NCBI GenBank assembly: GCA_024734555.1
Contig: JANPWX010000122.1
Coordinates: 1 to 64,000, forward strand
Direction: 5' to 3'
DNA: 64,000 nt
DNA from: Trochalopteron elliotii
Taxonomy: Eukaryota; Chordata; Aves; Passeriformes; Leiothrichidae
This document shows, in pieces, positions 38,273 through 50,093 of the stretch. Numbering within the stretch: position 1 is the stretch's first letter; each line of letters begins with the position of its first letter. The notes beneath the pieces were generated by a model. That model saw nothing but the letters and a program-made list of their open reading frames with translations. It did no database searches and was not told the DNA's origin. The translations under genes and the position numbers were made by a program.

Positions 38273-38767
38273 AAACAGGCAGTGAAGTGTGTCAGGAAAG
38301 CATGTGTGTGCTTCAAATAAACTGCTGGGTTCAAAATGAAATGTTTCCATTTGGGTTTAAGCCTTTCTGGTTTTAAGCCTTTAAGCTTTTCTAAAACTCG
38401 TTTAAAGAGCCTAAATAACATCTGCCATCAGTAATGTTTGGGCCTCAACAAAGGACAGGATTCTCGTGTTGGTGACTGAGGTGGCTGCAGAGCTGGGTGT
38501 TCCCAGGAGCAGAGCCCAGCATTTCTCTAATAACACCAGTAACAAATTCCAGTTTTCCCTCAATGCTGTTTTTTCCTGATGGGTGAACCGAGCAGGTCTT
38601 GTTTCCTCATTAAAAAGAAAAGCTCAGTTAAAGAAGAAAAGTGCTTTCTGCAAAACATCTTGTTTTCATCTTTATGTAATTAACAGGTTTTAAGTTGCAG
38701 AGTGACTGTCATCCATCTGACCTGCCTCCCGTCCCCTCCCCTCCTTATTGACACTGATATTAGAAGT

Positions 38768-39133
38768 ATGGGAAAACTTAGACTGTTGGCAAAATGGGTG
38801 GAAAATCAAATGTTTAATGTTTTGCTTGAACATTTTGTGGTTTCTCCTGAAATTCTTCGTCTGAAACAAAGGATGTTCTTTGTTCTTTATTGGGAGGCTT
38901 GCTTTTTACTTGAAAAAAAAAAAGTGCAATGTCATTGTGGATTGCAGAAGTTTCTACAGAAATGGCATAAGTTCTCTACAAAAGCATTTTTTAAGACCTG
39001 GAAAGAAAAAAGGAGACAGTTACAAACTGAAAAAAAAAAAAAATTGACTCGTTTGATGTTCTTTTGGCAGATTCTTACAAATACATTCAGAGTCAAAATG
39101 TTGGTGATTTGGAAAAATCTCGAAACAGAGTAA
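38768..39133 (+). other. Unidentified open frame, exon or pseudogene candidate, part 1
   Basis: An ATG with A at -3 and G at +4 opens a 121-codon frame in AT-rich DNA. That is long without a stop for this composition. The product starts MGKLRLLAKWVENQ and has a basic, aromatic, lysine-rich second half (KWHKFSTKAFFKTWKEKRRQ). It carries A11 and A13 runs near 38.92 and 39.03 kb. After the A13 run the frame becomes less protein-like, while the next frame over looks better. I recognise no family. It could be a decayed exon, a retroposed fragment or chance. Confidence 0.25.
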
Positions 39134-39306
39134 TTTCACATGACCCCCTCTTGGAAGCCTCTAGGTTTTGCATTCTTTGCTCCAACACAATTCCCACTGA
39201 AGAAATACTTCAAAAAACAAAGATTATGGATTCTTTTAAAAATGTCACTCCTTGCTTTTCGGGTAACTGCGCTGAGTTGTGTTTATGTATCTTAATCTTA
39301 CCCTGA
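39031..39306 (+). other. Unidentified open frame, exon or pseudogene candidate, part 2
   Basis: This frame is open from the A13 run at 39031 to a stop at 39304-39306. It has a protein-like composition (SYKYIQSQNVGDLEKSRNR, then a CILC pair and acidic and basic residues). It sits one frame off from part 1, so an indel in the A13 run would join them. A splice-acceptor-like cttttggcag ends at 39070 and a donor-like cgggtaactg near 39260, so an exon of about 190 bases is also possible. I recognise no family. Confidence 0.25.
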
Positions 39307-39446
39307 TTTACACGATCAAAACAAAGCATTCATGGATTTGTTTGGAGTCTGGAAGGGATGTGAACTCAACCACGAGACAGGAGGAACTGGCAGATCTTGG
39401 GTGCCCAGCTCCTCCAGCTGGGTGTGGGGGGGCTGTGGGGTTCCCA

Positions 39447-39513
39447 GTCCCCTGAGCACCCCAGTCTCCTGTCCCCTGGGCACCCCAATCTCCTGGGCAC
39501 CCCACCCCCTGTT
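39447..39513 (+). repeat. Short C-rich imperfect tandem repeat
   Basis: Three to four imperfect units of the type cccctgggcaccccaatctc occur in a row. The reverse strand is G-rich with multiple GGGG runs. Confidence 0.8.
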
Positions 39514-40035
39514 CTGTGGCACCACAAGGACTCCATGTCCCTCCACACCAGTGGGAGTGAGCAGTGAGGGTGGGAGGGTGGTGGAGATCTGAAGTGGTCA
39601 CAAAAAGGTGGCTTTGTGCTGATGTGATGGTCACACACCTCCTGCCCTTCCAGGCAGGCTGCCTTTCACTGCCCTGCTGTTAAAGAGCTGGTAGTTGTCA
39701 CTCCGTGATGATTCCTTTGTTATTTGAGAACTACTGAGACACTTAATTGGCTGTTCATTAGCTGCCTTAGAGAAAAATAAGATTTGATTAATCACCATTT
39801 CAGCGAATTATAGCCTGTTTCTGCAGGCTAATGAAATGAGGCAGTGAAGAGCTGGCTTCCTGCAGTGAGCTCTGCCCTGCCCTGGCTGTGCAGCCCTGCC
39901 AGGCCTCACCTGGAGAGTTTGGGGGGCACAGAAATCAGGGGGCACCCACACCACTCAGAGATGGGGCACCTGCACTGCCAGGGTGATGAGGTGAGGGCCA
40001 TGGAGTGCTGCTGAGGGGCAGGGGGAGGCTCTGGA

Positions 40036-40222
40036 TTCCCTGGCACAGGGTGCCCAGAGAAGCTGTGGCTGCCTCTGGATCCCTGGCAGTGTCCATGGCC
40101 AGGTTGGACACTGGGGCTTGGAGCAGCCTGGGACAGTGGAAGGTGTCCCTGCCCATGGCAGGGGTGGCACTGGATGGGCTGTAAGGTGCCTTCCAACCCA
40201 AACCATTCCATGATTCTGTGAT
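40036..40222 (+). mobile_element. CR1 LINE 3' end, young-looking
   Basis: About 190 bases of CR1 3' end with tail ccattccatgattctgtgat. It differs from the 7259-7478 copy at only a handful of positions in the shared core, which points to recent insertion of both. There is no coding capacity. Confidence 0.95.
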
Positions 40223-43200
40223 ATAAACACAGCCAGCAGCAGAGACAACTATTGGCCTCCATTCCTAACCTTTGAGGTCACTTCACTTCCTTTTTGTTGT
40301 TGGTTTTTTTTTTTTTTTGTAAGCAATTGTCATTATAACCAATTGAGATCAAATTTCTGAGCTGAGATGTTGAATTAATCCTTGAAGAATATACCTTTTT
40401 CTCTGAAATAGTCTATTACATGATTCCAAGTTTTACCTTACTGACATCATAATTTCAGACTTAACTGGGTTTAGTAAATTATGCAACAGGGAAGACAGAG
40501 CTCTCACCTTTGCTTTAGAATAAAGGCCGAGAGTTTGAAGACAGGAAGGCTCAAAGATGCAGAATACTGTGGTTAGAAATCCCACACAGGGTATTTGTAG
40601 ATGTTAAATACCAGGGCAAGGATTTAAAGAGCAGGTTCCTTACATGAAATTGCTTTGCTGCCTCCTGGTCAAGAGTTAAAGTTCCCCCAAAGGTTTTCTG
40701 TTTTCTGCCATCTTTTTGTCTTACATCTTTCCTCTTCCAAGATCCCTGACTGTTTTTTCCCTTCCTTTAATCTCTTTTAGGGGCCCTCTCTTGGCTGTTG
40801 AAGAGCAGCTCTATCTGCTCCCCCATCTGCCCAGGGCTGGCAGAGGGAGTAGCAGACAACCCCTTCCCCTTGCCAAGTGGGGCTCCCTCAGCCTCCCTGG
40901 CTTGGGTTAGCAGTGGTTGGGTCATTGGCAGTGTGGACACTGGGATTACAGAGAATTTGATTGCACAAAAGCTGGGGAATAGCACAATCAGTCTGCACCT
41001 CACCCTTTCCAAGAGCAAAGGCTCAGGAGATGCCTGTGCCTAGCTGGTGCTGGTTAGCACCACTGGGGTTGACCTGAGCATGGGGCTGGGGCTGGACCAG
41101 CAGGAGTGACAGGATTTGAGGACTGTTCTCCCTCTTCTCCTCTGCACCTTCTCTGGTACATTCATGCTTGGCAGCTTCACAGTAGGTGTAACTCTGCCCT
41201 GTGCAGAATTTGGGAGGAAGAGGCATTTCCTCCTCCTCTCAGTCTAGTCTTCTGGTCAAGCACAATGATAATTGCAAATTCAAACCAGAAGTAGATCAAT
41301 AACAACAGAAGAATATTAACAGAAGAGTTAATTGACAAAGTTTAGAGACTTGGTTTTTGGGCACTGTTAATGGCTTAGCTGATGGCAGCACTGGAAAGGA
41401 GCAGATGGGACTCTTCCAGCCCAGCTTGTCTGGCATCTTCATTGCCAGAGATCCCAGACCAGATGCCCAGGGCTTTTTCTAGGTCTCCAGGGGCCTCACC
41501 AGAGCTGCCTCAGTGAAGGGCCTTGGCTTTGGCCACGGGGATGGTGGTGGCCCCAGCACTGTGGTGGTGGCCCTCAGCAAGGAGGGCTGGCCCCTCTGTG
41601 ATGGGTCCCTGCTGCACCAGGCACCCAGGGGGAGGGAGACAGGGACCTCAGCAGCCCCTGAACCTCCCCTGGGGTCTGGGAGGGGGAAATGAGCCATTTC
41701 AGGGCCCCATTGGGGTGCAGGAGGCAGCCCCAGCTCTGCCCTGGCTGTACCTGGGTCAGGCAGCCCTGGACTCAGCTTTGAAATGTGAAGCAGCTTCCTT
41801 AAGCATTGCAGGGGGTAAAAAGTGAATTAACCATATCATAGGCACATGGTACTTCCCTGCTCAGATTACACTACAAAATCTGGGCAGTTCCTAAGATAGA
41901 GCTGGAAAAGGGGATTTGGGAGTGTGAGCAGCACTTGGAGCAGAGCACAGCTGACATGGCTGGGAACAAAAGGTGACAGGAGAACTCGCCACATCTGCAT
42001 TGCTGCTCATACACAGGTCAGCAGAAACCTTTCCTAACTGGACATTTCTTGCAGATTCGCTGGGAGAAGAGTAAAATAACTTTGTTTGAGTGCTGGCTTT
42101 GCTTTGTGCCTTGTGTTCTGCTCCTTGCAGAGCTTGTATCTGGCTGAGTTTCACTTTGATTTTTGTACTTTGTTTTCCGGATTTACTTTTTAAACTGTTC
42201 TTTAGGCTCTAAAGCTGTTGTTAAATATCTGCAGTTTGATGCAGTTTAAGGACTTAAGTAGAGAGGGGCGGGTTTGCTTTGTTAGTTAAGGCTGCTAAAG
42301 CTGGGTCTTTGCTGCTCGTGGACAAAGCTTTTTGCTTTTTTGCAAAATGCTCCATAAGCAACACATGTGTTTGTGCTATTAGTCAGATCTTCACGGGCTT
42401 TTTGTTTGTTTGTTTTCTCCTCAAAGTGAGCTTCTTACAAAAACAATTACTTTTAATGCCACTTCTGGCCTTTTGACTGGGAATTCAAAGTTTTACCTCA
42501 CAGGCTGGAGCGAAAAGTTAGGTTTGTTTTTGTTAATGTAAGTCAAGGAGTAGCAATGATTCACTGTGACAGGCTGAATGTGAGCCATATGAACCGAGCT
42601 GCACGGGCATAAAGGAGGATTGTGCTGCAAAATATCTCCCAGTAATTTAGATTTTGACACACTTACCACTTCTCAAGTTGCATTTCCCCCTCTCCTCTCA
42701 CTCCTGCCCTTCCCCCACCGTGCAGGATCTGATGTGATGGAAAAATATAGGCATTGTCTCTGGGATTAGGAATGGCTGGGCTAAAAGTGCTTTGGTTCTG
42801 TGGATTTTATTATAGCAGTGTGAGAGCTGCCCAGAGAGATGGCAATGATTATACACAGTTACAGGGTCCTCAGTGAGGACTTTCTGGGCTGAAATAATTG
42901 AGTTTTGAGATGATCACTGCTGTCCCTGGGGGCGTGCAAGTGTCCTGGGCTGGTTTGTGTCACTGGGACACTCCGGGCTGGGCTCCTGCTCCAAGGAGTG
43001 TGAGTTGCATGGATTTACTGGAGCACAGCTCCCACAGCTGTGGGGGACAGGGGCTGCCTGACCCCCAGAAAAACCCCAGGAAACTTCAGGAACTGGGCAC
43101 TGCATCCTACTCTGGGGCAGCATTCTACAGCGCCATTTTTTTTCCAGTTCTATTGATTTCTTTTGTGTGTGTTTTGGGGTTTTTTTGCTGCAATTCTCTT

Positions 43201-44068
43201 TCCTCCCCCTCTTTATTCTGTGGTTTTCTTGTCTGAATGGCAGATGAAGGCTGTTTTAGTGTTGACTCAGATGATACACACTCATAGCAGGATTTTATGT
43301 CCAGCCTTTTAATTGATTAAATGTCTTGGCATTGGGGTGTAGGAAGGAATGGCAAATGGCAGTTCATTTCTGGCTAGGGTTACTTACCAGAAAGTGAAAG
43401 GCAGAGTGTGGAGCTGTGTATGAGTGCAGGAAGTGTAATAGCTATAAAATAAGTCATATTTTAATGGCTCTTAAACTTGAAGACTGGATTCTGTTCTCTT
43501 AGGAAGTGTATCCTGCAGATGCAACAGACACACACCAGGGGAAAGGAGCACAGAATTTGGTGTTACAGTGAATTTGTTATAACCCAGTGGCCCACTCTGG
43601 GTCTCTCTCTCCCTGAAGCTGCTATACAGGATCCTGCTGGAAGTGGGGATTAAGCCAGACATTAAAGTCACATTGTGACCCACCTTTGCTGCTTAATGTC
43701 CAATGTGAAGTTTTAAAAGCAAACCAAAAATAATACATTGGGTACTATTTTTAAGGCAAAACCCCAGCAAAATGTCTGTCATTGGGTTCCAAACCATGCC
43801 TTGCTTCACTTTAACAGTGAGCTGTCCATTATATGGTCTTAATTTATGGAATGTTAAACAGTTTCTGGCATTAGTGTGCCCCTGCAGGAAGAACAGATGG
43901 TACTTTTGAATGAGTTCTGCTATGGGATAAAATGTTCCAGGTCTTCAACAGATCATATCCATCTGTAAGAAAGGAATAGCATTTGTGTAAAGTAAACAAG
44001 ATAAAGTCAAACAACCCAATATTTCCTACTGAAGGAAAAACAGTGCCTGTGGGCTGAGGTAGTATTAC

Positions 44069-44109
44069 AGATTGGAAGGTAATTCCAATTCCATAGATTG
44101 GAAGGTAAT
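44069..44109 (+). repeat. 15-bp direct repeat
   Basis: The motif agattggaaggtaat is present at 44069-44083 and 44095-44109. It lies near the end of the protein-like minus-strand stretch. Confidence 0.9.
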
Positions 44110-44807
44110 GTGGAAAGGTGCTGCTTAATACTATTTTAAAGATGAGCAGTGATGTTGGTGAAACATTCCAAAAGGGAAATCTCACTGATCAGGCCTGGGA
44201 GGCAGTGGTCAGGGTATGATGTGGTCAATGTGTACTGACAGGAGCCTGTGTATAAGAAGAGTACATTATTTTTATATCTGGTTTGATTTATAGAGCTTTG
44301 GCTCTCTGAGAAGAGTGTGGGAGCCATGAAAATCCAGCTCCTGACAGTCCTTACTGTGCCCATGTACATTGTGGCCACCCCAACATCACTGAACATCTCC
44401 ACTGGGATGCCCACCCTGAACCCTTCAGAGATGTTTGTCTCGTAGGTGAAACAGAGGATTGGCAGAACTGTGAGATGTTGTGCCACTTTCCTTCTCCATT
44501 CCTCTGGATGAACTGCTGGAATGATGGAATCCAGCATTTTTGTTCAGGGCTCTGCTGGGGTTCTCCCAGCTGACCTCCAAGGGAATGATTGCTTTCTCCT
44601 CCCTGGCCTCTGCACTGTTGTGTTCCACATTTGGTGAAGGAACATCTCCTTCAGTTTAGTTGTGTTCCTTACAGTTCTGTAAATTTTGTTCATATTGTCC
44701 ATAGAGTTCTCCTTTGCAAAGTCAAAAATCACAGGCTCTGCAGCTTTATTTACCCCAAAATAAAGTAATTAATCATGTAAAGTCTCTCTGTGATGCACAA
44801 TTGTGGA

Positions 44808-44932
44808 CTTCCCATCCATGGAAGTGTCCAAGGCTGGGCTGGACAGGGCTTGGAGCACCCTGGGGTAGTGGAAGGTGGAACTGGATTATCTTTAAGGTCC
44901 TTTCCAGCCCAAACCGACCTGGAATTCTATGG
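44808..44932 (+). mobile_element. CR1 LINE 3' end
   Basis: The sequence catccatggaagtgtccaag, ggacagggcttggagcaccc and aaggtcctttccagcccaaa identifies a CR1 3' end. It has inserted into, or next to, an older protein-like minus-strand stretch and appears to interrupt it. Confidence 0.9.
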
Positions 44933-45060
44933 TAAACCTCATAGCAGAGGGACAATCCATCCATCCCAAGCAGTTTATCAGGGGTATTAATTCCTCTCTG
45001 AAGTCTTACCCACCCCTCCACTGGCTGCAGAGAACCTCATCAACGAGGTGACTTCTAGAG

Positions 45061-48000
45061 AACTGATGTTAAATTCCACCAGTCACCTTCTGAGAACTTA
45101 AACCTGTGGACCTCTTTGTTCTGTCCTTGTTCTTTGTCCCTTGGATCCCCAGGATCGTGATGGGGCTTTCAGCAGGGAGCCTGCGGACTCGGTGTGTGTT
45201 AACTCCTGAACTCCAGGGAAAACCTCTCCCGTGGAGCCTCCAGCCCGGGCAGTGGGTGTGCACGTCAGGCTGGGCTGCCAGAGCAGTTCAGTCAGGCAGG
45301 GTGAGGCAGGGTCTTGCCACAGGAAGGCTCTCAGGAAGGCTCCCTGCAGGTGCCTCAGCCCAGCCTCGGGAGCACTGACAGCCCAGTCTGCAGAGCTGAA
45401 ACACCTCCCACTGCACCTCCCCCTGCTTCTTCCTTGGTCTAAATACCGAATATTCTGTGCTCTTGGGAGACTTTATTTCATCTCTCATGTTAGTAACTTT
45501 TCCATCTTAATTTTCCTTCTCAGTCGTGTGCCTGGACTGTGCATAACTAACATGGAAAGAGGGACTACAGCCTCATTCTTTTCTATTCTATTAATTATTC
45601 ATTTCCCCTTGTACTAATTATCTACTTCCCCTTGTATTAATTATCCTCATGGTTATAGGATTTCCTCAGCTGGAAAATAACATAGTTTCCTTCTCTTCTA
45701 GAAGATCATTGACCAAAACATAAATATGTATTTTAATGTGCCAAGACCAAACAAATTGTTGGTAGTAATCAATACCACTTTAGGTGGAGTACTCTATTTA
45801 AAATCAGATTGAATTTACTGTTTGGTCAGTGTATACAACAAAACCAAGATGATGTTAAAGGGAAAAAAAGGTTTCTTGTTTAAATTATGTGTGTGTCTAT
45901 AAGGTAACATATACAATTATTCAATCAGCATTTTTTGTCAATGCAGTATCATCTGGTTTGCTGGGATTTCTGTTTTGAATGTTCCACCTGTAGTTGCAAG
46001 TGACCATGGGTTTACTTGTATTGCATGATGATCAGTAACTGAAATATTCAAGGGTCTGGGTTGCACACAGCAGATCATACAAACTCCCTGTGGTATTAGA
46101 AAATGAAATGTGTAATTTACAAAATAAGTAAGAGTTGCTTTTCTAATCTCATTCTGGTTTGTAGATTGCATATGGTACAGAACCACAAATTGTTCTGAAC
46201 ACAAGAAGAGCATTGGTGCATCTGAGGGCAGAGGCTGTCTCAGTGCATTGGGACACTCAGCAGCTGAGTGTGCCAGCTTGGGGTTGTGTGCAGAAACAGG
46301 ACAAACCCGTGCCCCTATCTCCAGGAGACTATTCTGCAAATTCAGGTTACCCCCTGGACAACTGGGATCTGTTCCCTGTCAAAGGAAGGGAGTCAAGACA
46401 CAGGATTCCATCTCTGCTGCAGGCAGAAGTCAAGGAGAAACCTGAGCTGGAAGATGGAGGCAGTGCACGTGTGACTTCTGTTCTCTCCACCTGCAGTTAT
46501 TGTTGTCTCTGGAATAGCAGAGCAGGCTTCTTTCCTTTTCAGTTTGGTACCCACCAAACCAAATTAATTCCATTATCTTTTATGGAAAGTTTGTGCAGGA
46601 ACACTTTGGGTTGATGGATTGCATCTGTGGCTGCTGACTGATTAGCAGCATGATAGATACAGCTTCATTTACAGGAATTTACTTTCATTCATGAGGAAAA
46701 ATTGAAAGTTTCTTTCCAGCACTTTTTTTTTTTTTTGCATTAAAACTTTTCAAAGCACTCAACAAATGGTAGGCTTTGATTTCCATTTGTTTAATGCCTG
46801 TGGTAATTAACATTTCTATGAGAACATTTTAACCAAGTGTTCTAGTTTTTCCTCCATTAAAATAATAATTTTTTGCTTTAGCTGAAGGATTTAATTGCTA
46901 TATATAATAACCCTGATACGGGCTTTCTTTTGTCACCATATGAGAGGAAACTGTTCCCAGGGAATGATCACTGCTGCTTTTTCTGGATTTTATTAATTTA
47001 TAATTGGCAATATGCCTCGTGGTACGTCCAGTCTGTACTCCAGATACGCTCTTGCCTGCAGTCCATGGGAAGGCATGTGCAGGAATGCTGAAACAAGACT
47101 GGGTTCCTTTTCTTCACACCAAATAATCAATGGTTGATCCAATAATTTTGGGCATTTTTCCATGCCCAGCAGCTAGACTTTCACCATTAATCACGAGAGT
47201 GACAAAGTCAGGACAGAAATTATGGAAAAAATTATTTCCTGCCAACTTGCTGTATTGACATTTATTGAGACACTGATTTGGAATTAACTGGCAGACTGGA
47301 GCGAGCCCCTCAGCTCCTCTGGAGAGTCTCCAATCTGATGGCTCAGTTCAGGTGATGGAGGCAGCCCTGCTCCTCTGGCTGTGGCCTCACTGAACTGCCT
47401 GGCACTTCCATTCAGCCTTCCCTGGAAGAAAACCTCTGGTAATTATTTCCAAATTGCCTCATGGCAGTGCATAGGGCAGGAAAGGCCACTTGCTAAGCTG
47501 TCAGTTAAATAGCAGGCGTTCTTTGGCCTAATTTGGATTTTAGATGGGGGTGGGGGAATTTTCAGTTTGAACTGTTTGGAAGGAGCTGCCTGCAGTAGGT
47601 AGGGAGTGCCCAGATGTTCCAACCAACACACTTCCCAACAAAAGGTCTGTGTTCCTGGCACTGCTTAGGACAGTGGGGTTCAAAGGGTGCAGTAGGAGAC
47701 TGGATTATGAAAAAGAAACAAACCCAAAACTTAAATCTACTGCTTACAGAGAGGTCTAAGTAGTACCAGGGTTCTTTCATGGAGGAAAGGAGGAATGGGG
47801 AGAGGGGATCACAGAGGGAGTGGGAATGACATCTCAGGTTTTGAGGCCACTGACCCCAAGGCTGCAGCAGGCTCTTCCCTTGGTGAGGGGCACTGCAGCC
47901 CTGGAAAATGGGAGCTCTCTAAAACTGTGGGAAGGGGCAGGGGGCTGGAACGTCCTGGAGAGAGATTAGAGAAAGGAAGCAGAGAGAGAGAAATCTAGTC

Positions 48001-48702
48001 CAGGATCTTGGAAGGATATATTTGAGGGGCATGGTTATGAGATTGTGCAGGGGTTGTGCTTCAGTTATTTTTGGTGGGAAATGGTAAATATCTAAATAAT
48101 GGGGAACAGCTTGGAAACTAAGCATTTGTTCCTTCCTGAGAGGGAAGAGAGGAGTGCAGCTCTTTAAATAAACGAGAAAGACGTCTTTCTTTCACTCTAC
48201 CAGAGCAGCCTTGTGTATTGACAGTGCTCAGCTGAGCCCAGAGCTAGTGCTGGCTCCTGGGAGCTGTGCTGCCCCATCTCCAGGCTGTCTCCACATGTGT
48301 GAGGCTGCTCGAGGTGCTGTGGAGCTCAGGGACCTGCATGCTGCCAAAAGAGCTCTCCCTGTGCAAATTAGTTCATAACTTATGAGCTTTGACAAGTTTT
48401 TGTTGGCTGTGCCTTGGGAAACATTTTTGAGTGGCTGTTGCTGAGTTTGCTTTAATCTTTTCCCAGATTTCTTAGGCTGGTGTGGAAATAGCTGGATTAT
48501 TTAATTGTGTTTTTGAGGAGTATATATAGTCACCTGAAACTTGGTGATGTAAAAAGAAGAGAGCAAATGTGTATCAATAGCAAACACGCTTATTTTCACT
48601 CCAGTGTAAGGGCTTGGCTCCTTCTGCAGCAGAGCTGTAACCCTGGCCCAGCTGCCAGGACTTGCTGAGCCCCCTGTGCATTGTCCAGAGAGGAACCTGG
48701 TG
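45061..48702. other. Presumed FBLN2 intron 1, no exon recognised
   Basis: AT-rich stretches at 45.6-46.2 kb and 46.7-47.2 kb; no coding or repeat structure recognised apart from a short T run near 46.73 kb. Confidence 0.5.
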
Positions 48703-48839
48703 GTCAGTTTGTGAGGGACCCCAAGTCAGGTTTTCAGGGAGCCCATGGTCAGCTTGTCAAGGATTCTATGGTCAGTTTGTCAGGGATCTCATGGTCAGTT
48801 TTTCAGGGACCCCATGGCTGGTTTTTCAGGGTCTCCGTG
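48703..48839 (+). repeat. Minisatellite, six units of 22-23 bp
   Basis: Tandem units start at 48703, 48725, 48748, 48771, 48794 and 48817. The consensus begins gtcagtttgtcaggga and ends in cccatg; the first unit is 22 bases, the rest 23. Because 23 is not a multiple of three, the array is open in several frames, which explains spurious open frames here. There are no spacers between units, so it is not CRISPR-like. Confidence 0.95.
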
Positions 48840-49870
48840 GCAGAGCCCTGGGCCTGTCCCCGTTGCTCTGGTCCCTGCACAGCCCTGTGCTGAGCTCCCT
48901 GTGTTCCATGCCAGCCCTTCCTCTCTGGCCTTTGAGCAGCTGCCCTGCTCCCACTGAGTCACTTTGGATCTGCTGCCCCGGCGACTCCCAATGACGCAGA
49001 ATTTCACTGCTCTGGAATCCAAGTACCTGCCCTGTTGTTTTGGGCTGGGCTGGGCTGAAGGGGAGCACTGACAAACAGCCCCAAGACATGATTCTCCCCT
49101 CCCTGGCTCTGTCATTCCCTTGGAAAAACGCTGCCTTCACTCTGCAGGGCTTCAAAAAGCCTTTAAATGCTGCACATTCTGGAATAATTATTCCCAGAGC
49201 TGCCTAGGCACTTCTGTTAATGCCTGGCTACTCCAGCTGAAATACCTCGGGTGAGGCTTTTCCATTGCTGCAGTGTCAGGTTCCTGTTTGGGTTTGAGTT
49301 TGTGTGAGCCTGGAAAGCTTCTGGAGCATCTCTGCCTGAAGGAGCATCTTCTCTTCTGCTGGGAAGGGAGTTCTTATCGGGGTTCTTCTGAGAGGTTCTG
49401 TGAATTTTGATCCCATCCTGCTTTCTTCTTGTTGGCCTCCTCTTGAGTTCACTGTTGAATTAAGTAAAAATCCTCCAGACTCCCAAATGTCCATTTTAAA
49501 AGGCTTTTCCATGAAAAGGGATTTAATGATAACTGATTCCTTACTGAAAACAAAGTTGAGGAGAACTTCCTGCAAAAGCCTTGACTCCTTCACACGGGTT
49601 TGTTTAGGCAAGAACCAGAGCGTTGACAACTCCAGAGTGCTTTACTTTCAATAACAAAAAGCAGCTCGTTGGATTGGGATTTGCCCTGAGGTTTATCCTC
49701 TGCTCCTTCTGCCCAACATGGGGATTCAGCTCAGCTCAGATTCCTTTAATTTGCCAGCAGAGATGACGGGCCCTGGGCCTGAGTGTTGCATAAGAGCAGT
49801 GATGGAAACACTTCTCCCTTTTCATTCATCGTCCCGGTGAAATAGCCCTGCAGTTCCCTCTGCGAGGAGA

Positions 49871-50093
49871 GCAGCAATCCCTTTCCTTTCAGCAACAATC
49901 ACTTCTCTTTCCTTCCCTTCCAGCAGCAATTTCATCCCTTCAATCTCTTCCCTTCCAGCAGCAATTCCATCCCTTCAATCCCTTCCCTTCCAGCAGCAAT
50001 CCCTTCCCTTCCAGCAGCAATCCCTTCTCTTTCCTTCCCTTCCAGCAGCAATCCCTTCTCTCTCCTTCCCTTCCAGCAGCAATCCCTTCCAGC
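49871..50093 (+). repeat. Pyrimidine-rich minisatellite with repeated ttccagcagcaat
   Basis: Six exact copies of ttccagcagcaat and two variants are separated by variable runs of tccctt and tctctttcc type. Each unit resembles a 3' splice acceptor: a pyrimidine tract followed by cagcag. Unit length varies from about 20 to 37 bases. The array is almost free of purine runs on the + strand. Confidence 0.93.

Larger units (their letters stand above)
32140..38767. other. Presumed FBLN2 intron 1 (left part), no exon recognised
   Basis: If the CpG island is the FBLN2 promoter, this is intron. It holds the direct repeat at 33.27 kb, the AT-rich pentamer repeat at 35.24 kb and one CR1 tail. A 110-codon ATG frame at 32253-32585 just past the island is not recognisable. 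A 16-base inverted repeat (gcgtg-atatta-cacgc) lies at 33009-33024. Confidence 0.5.
39307..43870. other. Presumed FBLN2 intron 1 (middle), no exon recognised
   Basis: Contains the C-rich repeat, one young CR1 and a poly-T run near 40.31 kb. A TAAT-rich, non-repetitive stretch at 39.68-39.86 kb is a possible conserved enhancer. Nothing protein-like was seen. Confidence 0.5.
43871..45060 (-). pseudogene. Protein-like, frame-broken minus-strand stretch of unknown origin
   Basis: Several adjacent minus-strand frames look protein-like. They include a segment with EPVIFDFAKENSMDNMNKIY at about 44.7 kb, one with MLDSIIPAVHPEEWRRK at about 44.5 kb, and a fragment with CLGWMDCPSAMRF near 45 kb, the last cut off by the CR1 at 44808-44932. 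Frames change between segments and stops intervene, so no intact product exists. I could not match it to a family with confidence. It may be an old pseudogene, a decayed transposon or coincidence. Confidence 0.22.

Noticed and set aside
48703..50093. CRISPR-like repeat arrays
   Set aside because: The units are contiguous minisatellites without unique spacers, in a vertebrate genome.
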